Shown here: positions 1 to 6,449 of the stretch, one piece after another
Position numbering within the stretch: the stretch's first letter is position 1
How the letters are laid out: each line of letters opens with the position of its first letter
Assembly (NCBI GenBank): GCA_030432795.1
Contig: JAUILW010000068.1
Span: 1-11,485 of the forward strand
Source of the DNA: Gammaproteobacteria bacterium
Lineage (GTDB): Bacteria; Pseudomonadota; Gammaproteobacteria; Pseudomonadales; Azotimanducaceae
Direction: 5' to 3'
DNA: 11,485 bases
Notes under the pieces: model-generated
Database searches by the model: none
Seen by the model: the letters and a program-made list of their open reading frames with translations, nothing else
Told to the model about the DNA's origin: nothing
Made by a program: the position numbers and the translations under genes

Positions 1-1
1 G

Positions 2-1306
2 GATGAGCTCACCGAACTGGCAAACCGACGCTTTTACGAGCGCGCGCTCGAGAAGCTGGTGGCCTTGGCGCGGCATACGGAAACGCAGCACTGCGCGCTG
101 CAGATCGATCTGGACCAGTTCAAGATCATCAACTCCACGTGCGGATACGATGGGGGCGATGCGCTGCTCAAAGAGCTGGCTACTGCGCTGCGCAGTGAAC
201 TGTCTGCTTACGAAAGTACGGTTGCGCGCATTGGCGCCGATGAGTTTGCTGCGGTGTTACGCAACGTCACTGTCGATGAGGGCCGCGAGATTGCCGACCG
301 AATTGTGCGACGGGTACGGCACATGCAGTTCAGCTGGGGTACGTCGCACCACTCGATTACTACCACCATCGGCGTGCTGGGCGTCGATCAGACCAGCGAC
401 GATGGCCGCTCGTTGTTGCACAACCTCTCTGCCGCCTGTCGCGCAGGTAAGGAGCAGGGCGGTGATTGCGTGTACGTTTACGTCGAAGACGATCAGACGA
501 TGTTGGAGCAGCGCGCCGTTATGCGGCGTGCCAGCCAGATCGAGCAGCAGCTCGCCGACGGCCGCGTGCTGGTAAATGCCCAGCAGATCGCGCCCTCGGA
601 GGGCGATGATCAGACAGCGGGCCACTACGAGGTGCTGATTTCCGTTCTCGATGATGAGAATCAGCCTCGCTCGCCGGTGGAATTCATCGAAGCGGCGGAG
701 CGGTTCGGCAAGATGCCGATTGTGGATCGCTTCGTGGTCTCGAACGTTCTGCGCTGGATGGCAAAGCATGCCGACACGGTAGCGCTATTCGGCGGCTTCT
801 CCATAAACCTGTCTGGACAGTCCATCAAGCAGGATGATTTCCTCGACTTCGTGCTGCGGGAGTTTGAGCGCTCCGGAGCGGATGCCTCTAAGGTCTGCTT
901 CGAAGTGACGGAGACGGCAGCCATGGGCAACTTGTCCCGCGCGGCAGAGTTCATACAGAAGCTGCGCGTGTTGGGATGCTCCTTTTCGCTGGATGACTTC
1001 GGGACCGGCATGTCTTCCTATGCCTACCTGCGCGAGCTGCCGGTGGACTATCTCAAGATCGACGGTTCGTTCGTGAAGAACATGGCCACCGATCCCAGCG
1101 ACCAGGCGGTGGTGAAGTCGATCAATGAAATCGGCCACTTCATGGGCAAAAAAACCGTTGCCGAGTTTGTGCACGACGAGGCGACGCTCGCCGCCGCCCG
1201 CGAAATCGGCGTGGACTTTGTACAGGGCTGGCACATCGAGAAACCGCGCCCCATCGATTCGCTGGTGGAAACCTACGGCGAGATTGCCCGGGCGCGATCC
1301 GCCTGA
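2..1306 (+). CDS. GGDEF-EAL domain protein, 5'-truncated, with degenerate motifs
   Basis: The gene enters from the left edge; 434 residues are visible and the stop is TGA. The reading begins with DELTELANRRF, the usual opening of a GGDEF domain, so any sensor or PAS region lies outside the window. The GGDEF signature reads GADEF (residues 78-82, bases 233-247), with the normally invariant second glycine changed to alanine. No RxxD inhibitory site precedes it, so cyclase activity is doubtful. The EAL domain follows at about residues 190-425. EAL itself reads EVL (210-212), but other expected residues are kept: NLSG, the Glu in FEVTE, DDFGTG, LKID, the Glu in VAEF and the QG pair. It could therefore be a c-di-GMP phosphodiesterase or a c-di-GMP-binding effector. 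The family is certain; the activity is inferred. The GTG at 59 is internal to the domain and is not the start. Confidence 0.93.
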   Translation, partial: DELTELANRRFYERALEKLVALARHTETQHCALQIDLDQFKIINSTCGYDGGDALLKELATALRSELSAYESTVARIGADEFAAVLRNVTVDEGREIADRIVRRVRHMQFSWGTSHHSITTTIGVLGVDQTSDDGRSLLHNLSAACRAGKEQGGDCVYVYVEDDQTMLEQRAVMRRASQIEQQLADGRVLVNAQQIAPSEGDDQTAGHYEVLISVLDDENQPRSPVEFIEAAERFGKMPIVDRFVVSNVLRWMAKHADTVALFGGFSINLSGQSIKQDDFLDFVLREFERSGADASKVCFEVTETAAMGNLSRAAEFIQKLRVLGCSFSLDDFGTGMSSYAYLRELPVDYLKIDGSFVKNMATDPSDQAVVKSINEIGHFMGKKTVAEFVHDEATLAAAREIGVDFVQGWHIEKPRPIDSLVETYGEIARARSA

Positions 1307-1345
1307 ACGCGACATCGCCGGTCTGAGCCCGGATGACCGACGTTG

Positions 1346-1804
1346 TCAGTTGCTCTCCACAGCGTAGGGTGCGGATTCTTCCACCTGACAATACAGGGAC
1401 TTAAACAGCCACTCGCCGTCCACGCGCACGTAGCGCTCATCATAGGTGCCGATGATGCGTTGATAACGTGCACCGCCGCCTTCGAGATTTTCCGTGTACA
1501 GCATGATCAGGCGCCAGGCACCGGTGGCCTGATCGCCGTCCACTTCGATGATGGGGTTGAAGACGTTGTGCGCCGATCGTCTGATGCGTCCGCTGGTGCC
1601 AACCGAGCCGAGCAGTTCGGCGATTGCCTGGCGTCCCTCGGCTCGCCCCATGGAGCTCGCCTCCCAGGAAGCGTCCTCGGCGAACAGCGTCGCCAGCGTG
1701 ACCGGATTGTGGTCGTCATCGCAGGCGGCACAGTAGCGGGCCTTGAGCTTTCGGATGGCCTCGATGTCCTCGAGCGCCTGCAGGCGTTGTTGCATCTCGT
1801 TCAA
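1346..1804 (-). CDS. SnoaL-like / NTF2-fold small protein
   Basis: A 152-residue soluble protein with no signal peptide or membrane segment. The pattern is that of SnoaL-like (NTF2-superfamily) proteins: an N-terminal helix (EDIEAIRKLKARYCAACDD, about residues 12-30), LFAEDASWE (40-48), a small loop with GRQAI, SAHNVFNP (77-84) and a C-terminal sheet ending in YVRVDGEWLFKSLYCQVEE. Members of this fold include polyketide cyclases, dehydratases, isomerases and many proteins of unknown function. Tyr24, Asp31 and His79 are candidate active-site residues by position only. The start is TTG at 1804, because GGGAGG lies 6 nt upstream; the ATG at 1795 would be 15 nt from it. It converges with the GGDEF-EAL gene (39 bp apart) and diverges from the DUF3604 gene. 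The substrate cannot be told from sequence. Confidence 0.85.
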   Translation of the reverse strand: MNEMQQRLQALEDIEAIRKLKARYCAACDDDHNPVTLATLFAEDASWEASSMGRAEGRQAIAELLGSVGTSGRIRRSAHNVFNPIIEVDGDQATGAWRLIMLYTENLEGGGARYQRIIGTYDERYVRVDGEWLFKSLYCQVEESAPYAVESN

Positions 1805-1810
1805 TTGGTG

Positions 1811-1816
1811 CCTCCC
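1811..1816 (-). promoter_or_regulatory. Ribosome binding site fixing the TTG start of the SnoaL-like gene
   Basis: The minus strand reads GGGAGG, then the six bases CACCAA, then TTG at 1804. This is optimal spacing. The in-frame ATG three codons further in is too far away to use it. Confidence 0.75.
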
Positions 1817-1833
1817 TGGGCGTAAGAAAGGTG

Positions 1834-1862
1834 AATGTGTCCTCCAGAAGGTTTAAATTCAA
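1834..1862 (-). promoter_or_regulatory. Candidate sigma-70-type promoter for the SnoaL-like gene
   Basis: On the minus strand TTGAAT (1862-1857, four of six matches to TTGACA) is followed after 17 nt by CACATT (1839-1834, three of six matches to TATAAT). Transcription would begin about 23 nt before the TTG start, which leaves room for the Shine-Dalgarno site. The -10 match is poor, so this is a geometric guess. The -35 falls inside the dyad at 1849-1865. Confidence 0.25.
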
Positions 1863-1865
1863 CCT
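1849..1865. promoter_or_regulatory. Near-perfect 17-bp inverted repeat, candidate operator
   Basis: AGGTTTAAATTCAACCT is a dyad centred on base 1857. Seven of eight base pairs match; the only break is T1854 against C1860. It is an AT-rich core in a GC-rich region and lies 45 bp upstream of the SnoaL-like start and about 120 bp upstream of the DUF3604 start. Its size and symmetry suit a dimeric helix-turn-helix repressor such as a TetR- or GntR-type protein. No regulator gene of that kind is in the window. Confidence 0.4.
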
Positions 1866-1952
1866 GCGGCAATTGGTTGGCCCACTGCTGAGTCCTCGAG
1901 TGAGGGGCCGGTGGTCGCGATTAGGCCGTCCCGATATGGCCTGGTCTGGGTA

Positions 1953-1979
1953 GAGCGAGGGGAGCAAGGGGAGCGAGGG
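1953..1979 (+). repeat. Three tandem 9-bp repeats (GAGCRAGGG) ahead of the DUF3604 start
   Basis: GAGCGAGGG (1953-1961), GAGCAAGGG (1962-1970) and GAGCGAGGG (1971-1979) follow one another without gaps and end 5 nt before the GTG start at 1985. Each copy contains a Shine-Dalgarno-like AGGG; the last one is at ribosome-binding distance. With GGG at 1948-1950 the tract has four G-runs, although the first loop is 8 nt. Confidence 0.8.
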
Positions 1980-1984
1980 AGAGT

Positions 1985-3625
1985 GTGCGACACTTTGTCA
2001 CAGGGCTGATGTTGTGGCTGCTGGCCGGTAACGCGCTGGCCGGTGTATGCACGCCGGACGAACGGGTGTCGCAAAAGTCGGTGTTCTGGGGCGATCTGCA
2101 TGTGCACACCGCGTTCTCGATGGACGCCTACGTCTTCAACAACACCGCCACACCAGAAGATGCCTATGCATTCGCCAAAGGCGCGCCACAGGTGACGCCG
2201 GGCGGGCAGACCGTGGCCCTGTCGCGGCCGCTGGACTTTGCTGCGGTTACGGATCATGGCGAGTACTTCGGTCTGATGAATCTCTGCCGCGACCAGGGCG
2301 ATGCGCTGGAGTACTGCGGGACGCTCGCCGAAGCGGCGGCGGAGAACTCCCGGAGAGGCTTCAACGACTTCTTTCTGCCAGCGCTACTCGCAGGCGACAA
2401 GAACTGCCAGGTGGACGAGGAGGCCTGCCGTGCCTACGAAGTGGACCTGTGGCAGAAGACCATCGATGCGGCTGACGCGGCCAACGAACCCTGCCGTTTC
2501 ACCGCGTTCGTTGCCAGTGAATGGAGCAAGTCGCCGGACAACCATCACTGGCACCGCAATCTGATCTATGCCACAAGCACGGTGCCGGAGCGGGCCATCA
2601 ACGCGCTGGACCAACCCACGCAGGAGGCGCTGTGGTCGGCGTTGCAGCTGCAGTGCGAACAGGTGGAAGGGTGCGATGTGCTGGCCATCCCGCACAACAG
2701 CAACCTCGGTCAGGGCGGTGCTTTTCGCTTGAGCGAGGACGGTGCCAACCTGGCCCTGCGGGCGCGCTTCGAGCGCCTTTTAGAGATTCATCAGAACAAG
2801 GGCAACAGCGAGTGTTACACGGGCTCGCTGTTCTCCGACGAAGCATGCGCCTTCGAAGAGATGTTGCCGATCCCGCTGTTGCGGGAGCTTGCCGACGAGC
2901 CGCGCAGCCTGTCGCCGGACGAACACCGCGCTGTGGCATCCGGCTACGCCCGCGATGTATTGGCGCGAGGGCTCGCGGTGCACAGCGAGCAGGGGGTCAA
3001 TCCGTTTGCCTATGGGTTCATCGGCTCAACGGACACCCACGCGGCACGTCCCGGGGATGTGGACGAAGCGGGCTGGGTGGGCCACATCGGCGGATACGAT
3101 GAGGTGGAGGAAAATCGCAGCCCCGCCTATAACCCGGGCGGCCTGGTGGCCGTATGGGCCGAGGAGAACACCCGTGCGTCGATCTTCGAGGCGCTGCGCC
3201 GCAAGGAAACCTACGCGACATCAGGGCCGCGTATACGGCTGCGCTTCGACCATACTTTCGGTGCATATGCTTCGTGCGAGCGCACGGTAGGAGAGGTGCT
3301 GCCCATGGGTAGTACGGTGCGTGGCAGCACCGCTCGTCCGCCGGCGTTCATCGTTCGGGCGATGAAGGATGTGTTGCCTCTACAGCGTGTGGACATCATC
3401 AAGCTGTTTCTGCGCGACGGCCGCCTGCAGCAGGCGGTCTACACCTTCGCTGCGGATGCCGGCGGCAAAGCGGATTGGTGCGTGACCTGGCGGGACGACG
3501 ACTACCGTGCGGACGAGTTCGCGCTGTGGTATACCCGCGTGCTCGAAGTGCCAAGCCTGCGTTGGGATGGCGAGACGCGCATCCGTGAGCGGGCCTGGTC
3601 ATCGCCCATCTGGTCGGTGCCCTGA
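1985..3625 (+). CDS. DUF3604 family PHP-type metallohydrolase, secreted
   Basis: A 546-residue protein with an N-terminal Sec signal peptide: hydrophobic residues 4-18, likely cleavage after ALA (17-19). It matches the DUF3604 family, which has a PHP-like metal-dependent hydrolase core. Landmarks are FWGDLHVHTAFSMDAY (His39 and His41), AVTDHGEYFG (Asp90, His91), VASEWS (Glu179), IPHNSN (His237), LEIHQ (His268), GFIGSTDTHAARPG (Asp350, His352) and TYATSGPRIRLRF near the C-terminal domain. These His, Asp and Glu residues are the expected metal ligands of a phosphoesterase-like site. There are twelve cysteines, an even number that fits disulfides in an exported protein. The start is GTG at 1985 with a purine-rich Shine-Dalgarno tract; the ATG at 2009 would cut away most of the signal peptide. 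Biological substrates of this family are largely unknown. It converges with the histidine phosphatase gene, 9 bp away. Confidence 0.92.
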   Translation: MRHFVTGLMLWLLAGNALAGVCTPDERVSQKSVFWGDLHVHTAFSMDAYVFNNTATPEDAYAFAKGAPQVTPGGQTVALSRPLDFAAVTDHGEYFGLMNLCRDQGDALEYCGTLAEAAAENSRRGFNDFFLPALLAGDKNCQVDEEACRAYEVDLWQKTIDAADAANEPCRFTAFVASEWSKSPDNHHWHRNLIYATSTVPERAINALDQPTQEALWSALQLQCEQVEGCDVLAIPHNSNLGQGGAFRLSEDGANLALRARFERLLEIHQNKGNSECYTGSLFSDEACAFEEMLPIPLLRELADEPRSLSPDEHRAVASGYARDVLARGLAVHSEQGVNPFAYGFIGSTDTHAARPGDVDEAGWVGHIGGYDEVEENRSPAYNPGGLVAVWAEENTRASIFEALRRKETYATSGPRIRLRFDHTFGAYASCERTVGEVLPMGSTVRGSTARPPAFIVRAMKDVLPLQRVDIIKLFLRDGRLQQAVYTFAADAGGKADWCVTWRDDDYRADEFALWYTRVLEVPSLRWDGETRIRERAWSSPIWSVP

Positions 3626-3634
3626 CAGGCCCGG

Positions 3635-4354
3635 TTATCCCAGCTCTGCGGCCATGCGCGCCGCGGTCTGTTCCATGTTGGTGAGCCAGATACCGTCTTT
3701 GTTCAAGCTGTAGTTGGTGAAGTTCACCAGACGCAGCAGGGCGCGTTCCTGCGGCGCATGGTCCACGTCGATGATGTTCAGGCAGGCGTTGTCCTGCTCG
3801 ATGGATACCCCTGCCTGCCACGGTGTGTTCAATACGTGGTTGAGCAACAGGCGGTTGACCGCGCCGTGCAGCACCAGAAGGATGGTGTTCCAGCTTCTGT
3901 CCGCGAGCACTGCCCGCCAGGCAGGCAGCACCCGCTCGGCAAAGTGGCCGAAGCGCTCGCCGCCGAGAAAGCGTGCATTGGGGTCGGCGGCTTCCGCCCA
4001 GGGGTTGGCGATGCCCTGCAGCACCGAGGCGCGTTCCTCCTCGCTCAGATCCTCCAGCCGGAAATCGTGTCCCGGTTGAATTTCAGCAAGCTCGGGGATC
4101 ACCTCCAGGGTCAACTCCGGATGCGCTTCAAGCACGATGGCAGCGGTTTCCCGGGTGCGTCGCAGGCCGGAGCAGATGGCCCGATCGAAGCGGATGCCGC
4201 TCAGGCTGTGAGCTTGTGAAGCCGCCTGCTCGCGGCCACGGTCGGTGAGCGGCACCACCCGTTCATCGGGGGCGACGGTGCCATCCGGCAGCACGTACTG
4301 AGCTTCGGCGTGACGCATGAGGTAGATACGGCGGCGATCGGGGTGCACGAACAT
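3635..4354 (-). CDS. Histidine phosphatase superfamily protein
   Basis: 239 residues with the histidine phosphatase (phosphoglycerate-mutase-like) active site. YLMRHAEAQ carries Arg14 and the phospho-accepting His15, SGLRRTRETA holds the second arginine (Arg65 or Arg68), ELAEIQPG the acid region, and LLVLHGAVNRLLL the second histidine (His163). No signal peptide is seen, so it is probably cytoplasmic. Relatives act on sugar phosphates, nucleotides, cofactor precursors or phosphohistidine; nothing here selects among them. The start is ATG at 4354, preceded by GGAG with a 7-nt spacer. The reading frame is open up to 4405, but that would overlap the upstream gene by 47 bp and adds non-conserved residues. 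It lies 4 bp downstream of the YbaN-like gene, so the two probably form one transcript. Confidence 0.9.
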   Translation of the reverse strand: MFVHPDRRRIYLMRHAEAQYVLPDGTVAPDERVVPLTDRGREQAASQAHSLSGIRFDRAICSGLRRTRETAAIVLEAHPELTLEVIPELAEIQPGHDFRLEDLSEEERASVLQGIANPWAEAADPNARFLGGERFGHFAERVLPAWRAVLADRSWNTILLVLHGAVNRLLLNHVLNTPWQAGVSIEQDNACLNIIDVDHAPQERALLRLVNFTNYSLNKDGIWLTNMEQTAARMAAELG

Positions 4355-4358
4355 AGGG

Positions 4359-4739
4359 CTACTCCGGTTCTGGCGGCTCGGCATGGGACCACAAAAAAAT
4401 ACCAACGGCCACCAGCACCGCGGCCTGCGCGGCGAGGGCCCAGGATGGAATCCCTATCAGGACACTGATCAGCACAAGCCCGGCCATGCTCAGGGTGCCC
4501 ACCCACTTGGCGTTACGGGAGATCGCCCGGTGCTCCTGCCAGTTCAGGATCGGCGGGCCGAAGCTCGGGTGGCTGATGAGCCACTGATGCCAGCGTTCGG
4601 AGCCGCGCGCGAAGCAGAAGGCCGCCAGCAGTAGAAACGGTGTGGTGGGCAGCAGCGGCAGAGGAATGCCGATGATGCCGAGCCCGAGACTCAACCAGCC
4701 GGCGCAGAGATAGATCAGTTGGCGGCTGCGCTTTACCAT
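4359..4739 (-). CDS. YbaN family (DUF454) inner-membrane protein
   Basis: A 126-residue membrane protein of the DUF454/YbaN family. The hallmark is the first membrane region running into IPLPLLPTTPFLLLAAFCFARGS (about residues 25-47), followed by the short conserved stretch HPSFGPPILNWQEHRAISRNAK (57-78). Two further hydrophobic segments follow at about 79-96 and 100-117, then an acidic tail. The family is widespread in Proteobacteria and its function is not established. The start is ATG at 4739. No good Shine-Dalgarno sequence precedes it (CTCAGCAGCC), unlike the other genes here. It is divergent from the sulfatase gene across 45 bp and the first gene of a two-gene unit with the histidine phosphatase. 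Confidence 0.92.
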   Translation of the reverse strand: MVKRSRQLIYLCAGWLSLGLGIIGIPLPLLPTTPFLLLAAFCFARGSERWHQWLISHPSFGPPILNWQEHRAISRNAKWVGTLSMAGLVLISVLIGIPSWALAAQAAVLVAVGIFLWSHAEPPEPE

Positions 4740-4772
4740 GGCTGCTGAGTGTAACCACTTAACCAGAACAGC

Positions 4773-4779
4773 GGGGGAG
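4773..4779 (+). promoter_or_regulatory. Ribosome binding site supporting the TTG start of the sulfatase
   Basis: GGGGGAG is followed by five bases and then TTG at 4785. That start gives a complete signal peptide. The next in-frame ATG is at 4809 and would remove the basic N-terminus. Confidence 0.75.
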
Positions 4780-4784
4780 TTGGC

Positions 4785-6446
4785 TTGAGAATTCGCACCT
4801 TCCTGCTGATGCTATCGGCAGGCTGCGGCCTGCTTTGCTCAGCTTGCGTTGTGGCGGATCAGCGCCCCAATATCCTTCTGCTGGTGGCGGAAGACCTCAG
4901 CGCTCGAATCGGCGCCTTCGGCGACCCACTGGCGCGCACGCCCAACATCGATGCGCTCGCCCGTGAAGGTGTGCGTTACCCCAATACGTTCACCACCGCG
5001 GGCGTCTGCGCGCCGAGCCGTGCAGCGCTCATCACTGGCATGCATCAGGAGAGCATCGGTGCTCAGCACATGCGAGCCGTGAGTTCTCCTGTGGCGCGCT
5101 ACCTTGCCGTGCCGCCGCCGGAGGTTCGGGCCTTTCCTGAGTACCTGCGCACGGCCGGCTACTACACCTTCACCGACCGCAAGCTCGACTACCAGTTCTC
5201 CGGCGTGCAGGCGGGCAGCGGCCCGTTCACCATCTGGGATGCCGAAGGTGAGGGTAGCGACTGGCAGGGACGCGCGGACGGGCAGCCGTTTTTCGGCATG
5301 ATCAATCTGCTCACCACCCATGAAAGTGCACTGTTCGCGCCGATGCAGCAACTGGCCGCCGGCAGCTGGCAGGGTGCCCTCGTCGCGGCGTTGCGCGGCT
5401 GGCAGCGTTTCAGAAATGGCGCCGATACCGATCCCCGGAGTGTCAAGGTGCCGCCCTACTATCCCGATACGCCCGCGGTGCGGGCGGGCATTGCCACCCA
5501 CTACGACAACGTTGCGGTGATGGACGACGAGGTAGGCATGTGGATGCAGCGGCTGCGCGACGACGGGCTGCTCGCCAACACCATCGTCATCTGGACCACC
5601 GATCATGGCGATGCGCTGCCGCGCGCCAAGCGGGAGGTATTCGACTCCGGCATCCGTGTACCGATGATCCTGAGCGTGCCCGGTGACACCGCCGCCGGCA
5701 GCGAACGCGAGCGTCTGGTGAGCTTCGTCGATCTGGCGCCGACCATCCTCGGTCTTGCCGGGGTATCCGCTCCGGGGCATCTGCACGGACGCGACTTCCT
5801 GAACGCGCCGCCGCGGCAATACGTGTACGCGGCGCGGGACCGCATCGACGAGCAGGATGACCGCGTGCGTGCCGTGCGGGATGCGCGCTTTAAATACCTG
5901 CGTTACTACCATCCGGGCTCGCCCGGAGCTGTGCACATCGACTATCGCGACCAGCAGCCGATCATGGCGGCTTTGTGGGAGGCGCATGACGCCGGCACGC
6001 TGGCGCCGGCCGCCGCGCAATGGTTCGCGTCGCGTCCGACGGAAGCGCTCTATGACCTGCGGGCTGATCCGAATGAACTGGACAACCTGGCGTCCAATCC
6101 TGGCTTTGCTGAGGTGCTCGGTCGCATGCGCGAGGCTCTGGCGGCGAGGCCTCAGCCCGATCTCAGCGAGATGGCAGAGGCAGACATGGCCGCGCAGTTC
6201 TGGCCCGACGGCGTGCAGCCCGTCACCGAGCCCGTGATGTTTCGTGCGCATGGTGGGGCGCGGGTGACACTGCACAGCGACACCCAGGGCGCCAGCATCG
6301 CCTACCGCCCAACCGAAGAGGCGCCTTGGCGGGTTTACAGCGAGCCGCTGCCAGCGGATAGGTCATGGCAGGCAAAAGCGGTGCGTTACGGCTGGCAGGA
6401 GAGCGCCATCACGCCATATTATGAAGAGAATCAACGAGGGGACTGA
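4785..6446 (+). CDS. Type I (S1) sulfatase, secreted, with C-terminal chitobiase-like tail
   Basis: A 553-residue formylglycine-dependent sulfatase, cleaving sulfate esters outside the cytoplasm. A Sec signal peptide covers residues 1-24 (basic MRIR, hydrophobic core, likely cut after VVA). The metal site starts with AEDLS (Glu36-Asp37 where many members have Asp-Asp). RTPNIDALAREGV is typical of the family, and VCAPSRAALITG carries Cys75 in CxPSR, the residue converted to formylglycine. Further landmarks are His179, TTDHGD (Asp273, His274), Lys282 with the SGIRVP segment, and LYDLRADPNELDNLA (422-436). Residues about 484-545 (VTLHSDTQGASIAYR and following) resemble the beta-sandwich domain found at the end of chitobiases and some sulfatases. 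No sulfatase-maturing enzyme is in the window, so it must be encoded elsewhere. It is first of a three-gene operon; its substrate is unknown. Confidence 0.93.
   Translation: MRIRTFLLMLSAGCGLLCSACVVADQRPNILLLVAEDLSARIGAFGDPLARTPNIDALAREGVRYPNTFTTAGVCAPSRAALITGMHQESIGAQHMRAVSSPVARYLAVPPPEVRAFPEYLRTAGYYTFTDRKLDYQFSGVQAGSGPFTIWDAEGEGSDWQGRADGQPFFGMINLLTTHESALFAPMQQLAAGSWQGALVAALRGWQRFRNGADTDPRSVKVPPYYPDTPAVRAGIATHYDNVAVMDDEVGMWMQRLRDDGLLANTIVIWTTDHGDALPRAKREVFDSGIRVPMILSVPGDTAAGSERERLVSFVDLAPTILGLAGVSAPGHLHGRDFLNAPPRQYVYAARDRIDEQDDRVRAVRDARFKYLRYYHPGSPGAVHIDYRDQQPIMAALWEAHDAGTLAPAAAQWFASRPTEALYDLRADPNELDNLASNPGFAEVLGRMREALAARPQPDLSEMAEADMAAQFWPDGVQPVTEPVMFRAHGGARVTLHSDTQGASIAYRPTEEAPWRVYSEPLPADRSWQAKAVRYGWQESAITPYYEENQRGD
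6436..6441 (+). promoter_or_regulatory. Ribosome binding site for the GTG start of the acyl-CoA dehydrogenase
   Basis: GAGGGG lies inside the last codons of the sulfatase gene, 8 nt before GTG at 6450. The arrangement suggests translational coupling. Confidence 0.7.
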
Positions 6447-6449
6447 ACA

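Noticed and set aside
1319..1339. Hairpin CGGTC/GACCG between the GGDEF-EAL and SnoaL-like genes as terminator
   Set aside because: Only 5 bp of stem with an 11-nt loop and no T-run on either strand.
4355..4405. 17-codon extension of the histidine phosphatase
   Set aside because: It would overlap the YbaN-like gene, and ATG 4354 has a good Shine-Dalgarno site.
4833..4847. Possible lipoprotein box (LCSAC) in the sulfatase signal peptide
   Set aside because: The -3 residue would be Cys instead of Leu, which is unusual. Cleavage by signal peptidase I after VVA looks more likely.
4839..6275. 478-codon open frame on the minus strand opposite the sulfatase
   Set aside because: It is antisense to a gene with clear sulfatase motifs, and its translation is rich in Arg, His and Val with no recognisable domain. 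Long antisense frames are normal in GC-rich DNA.
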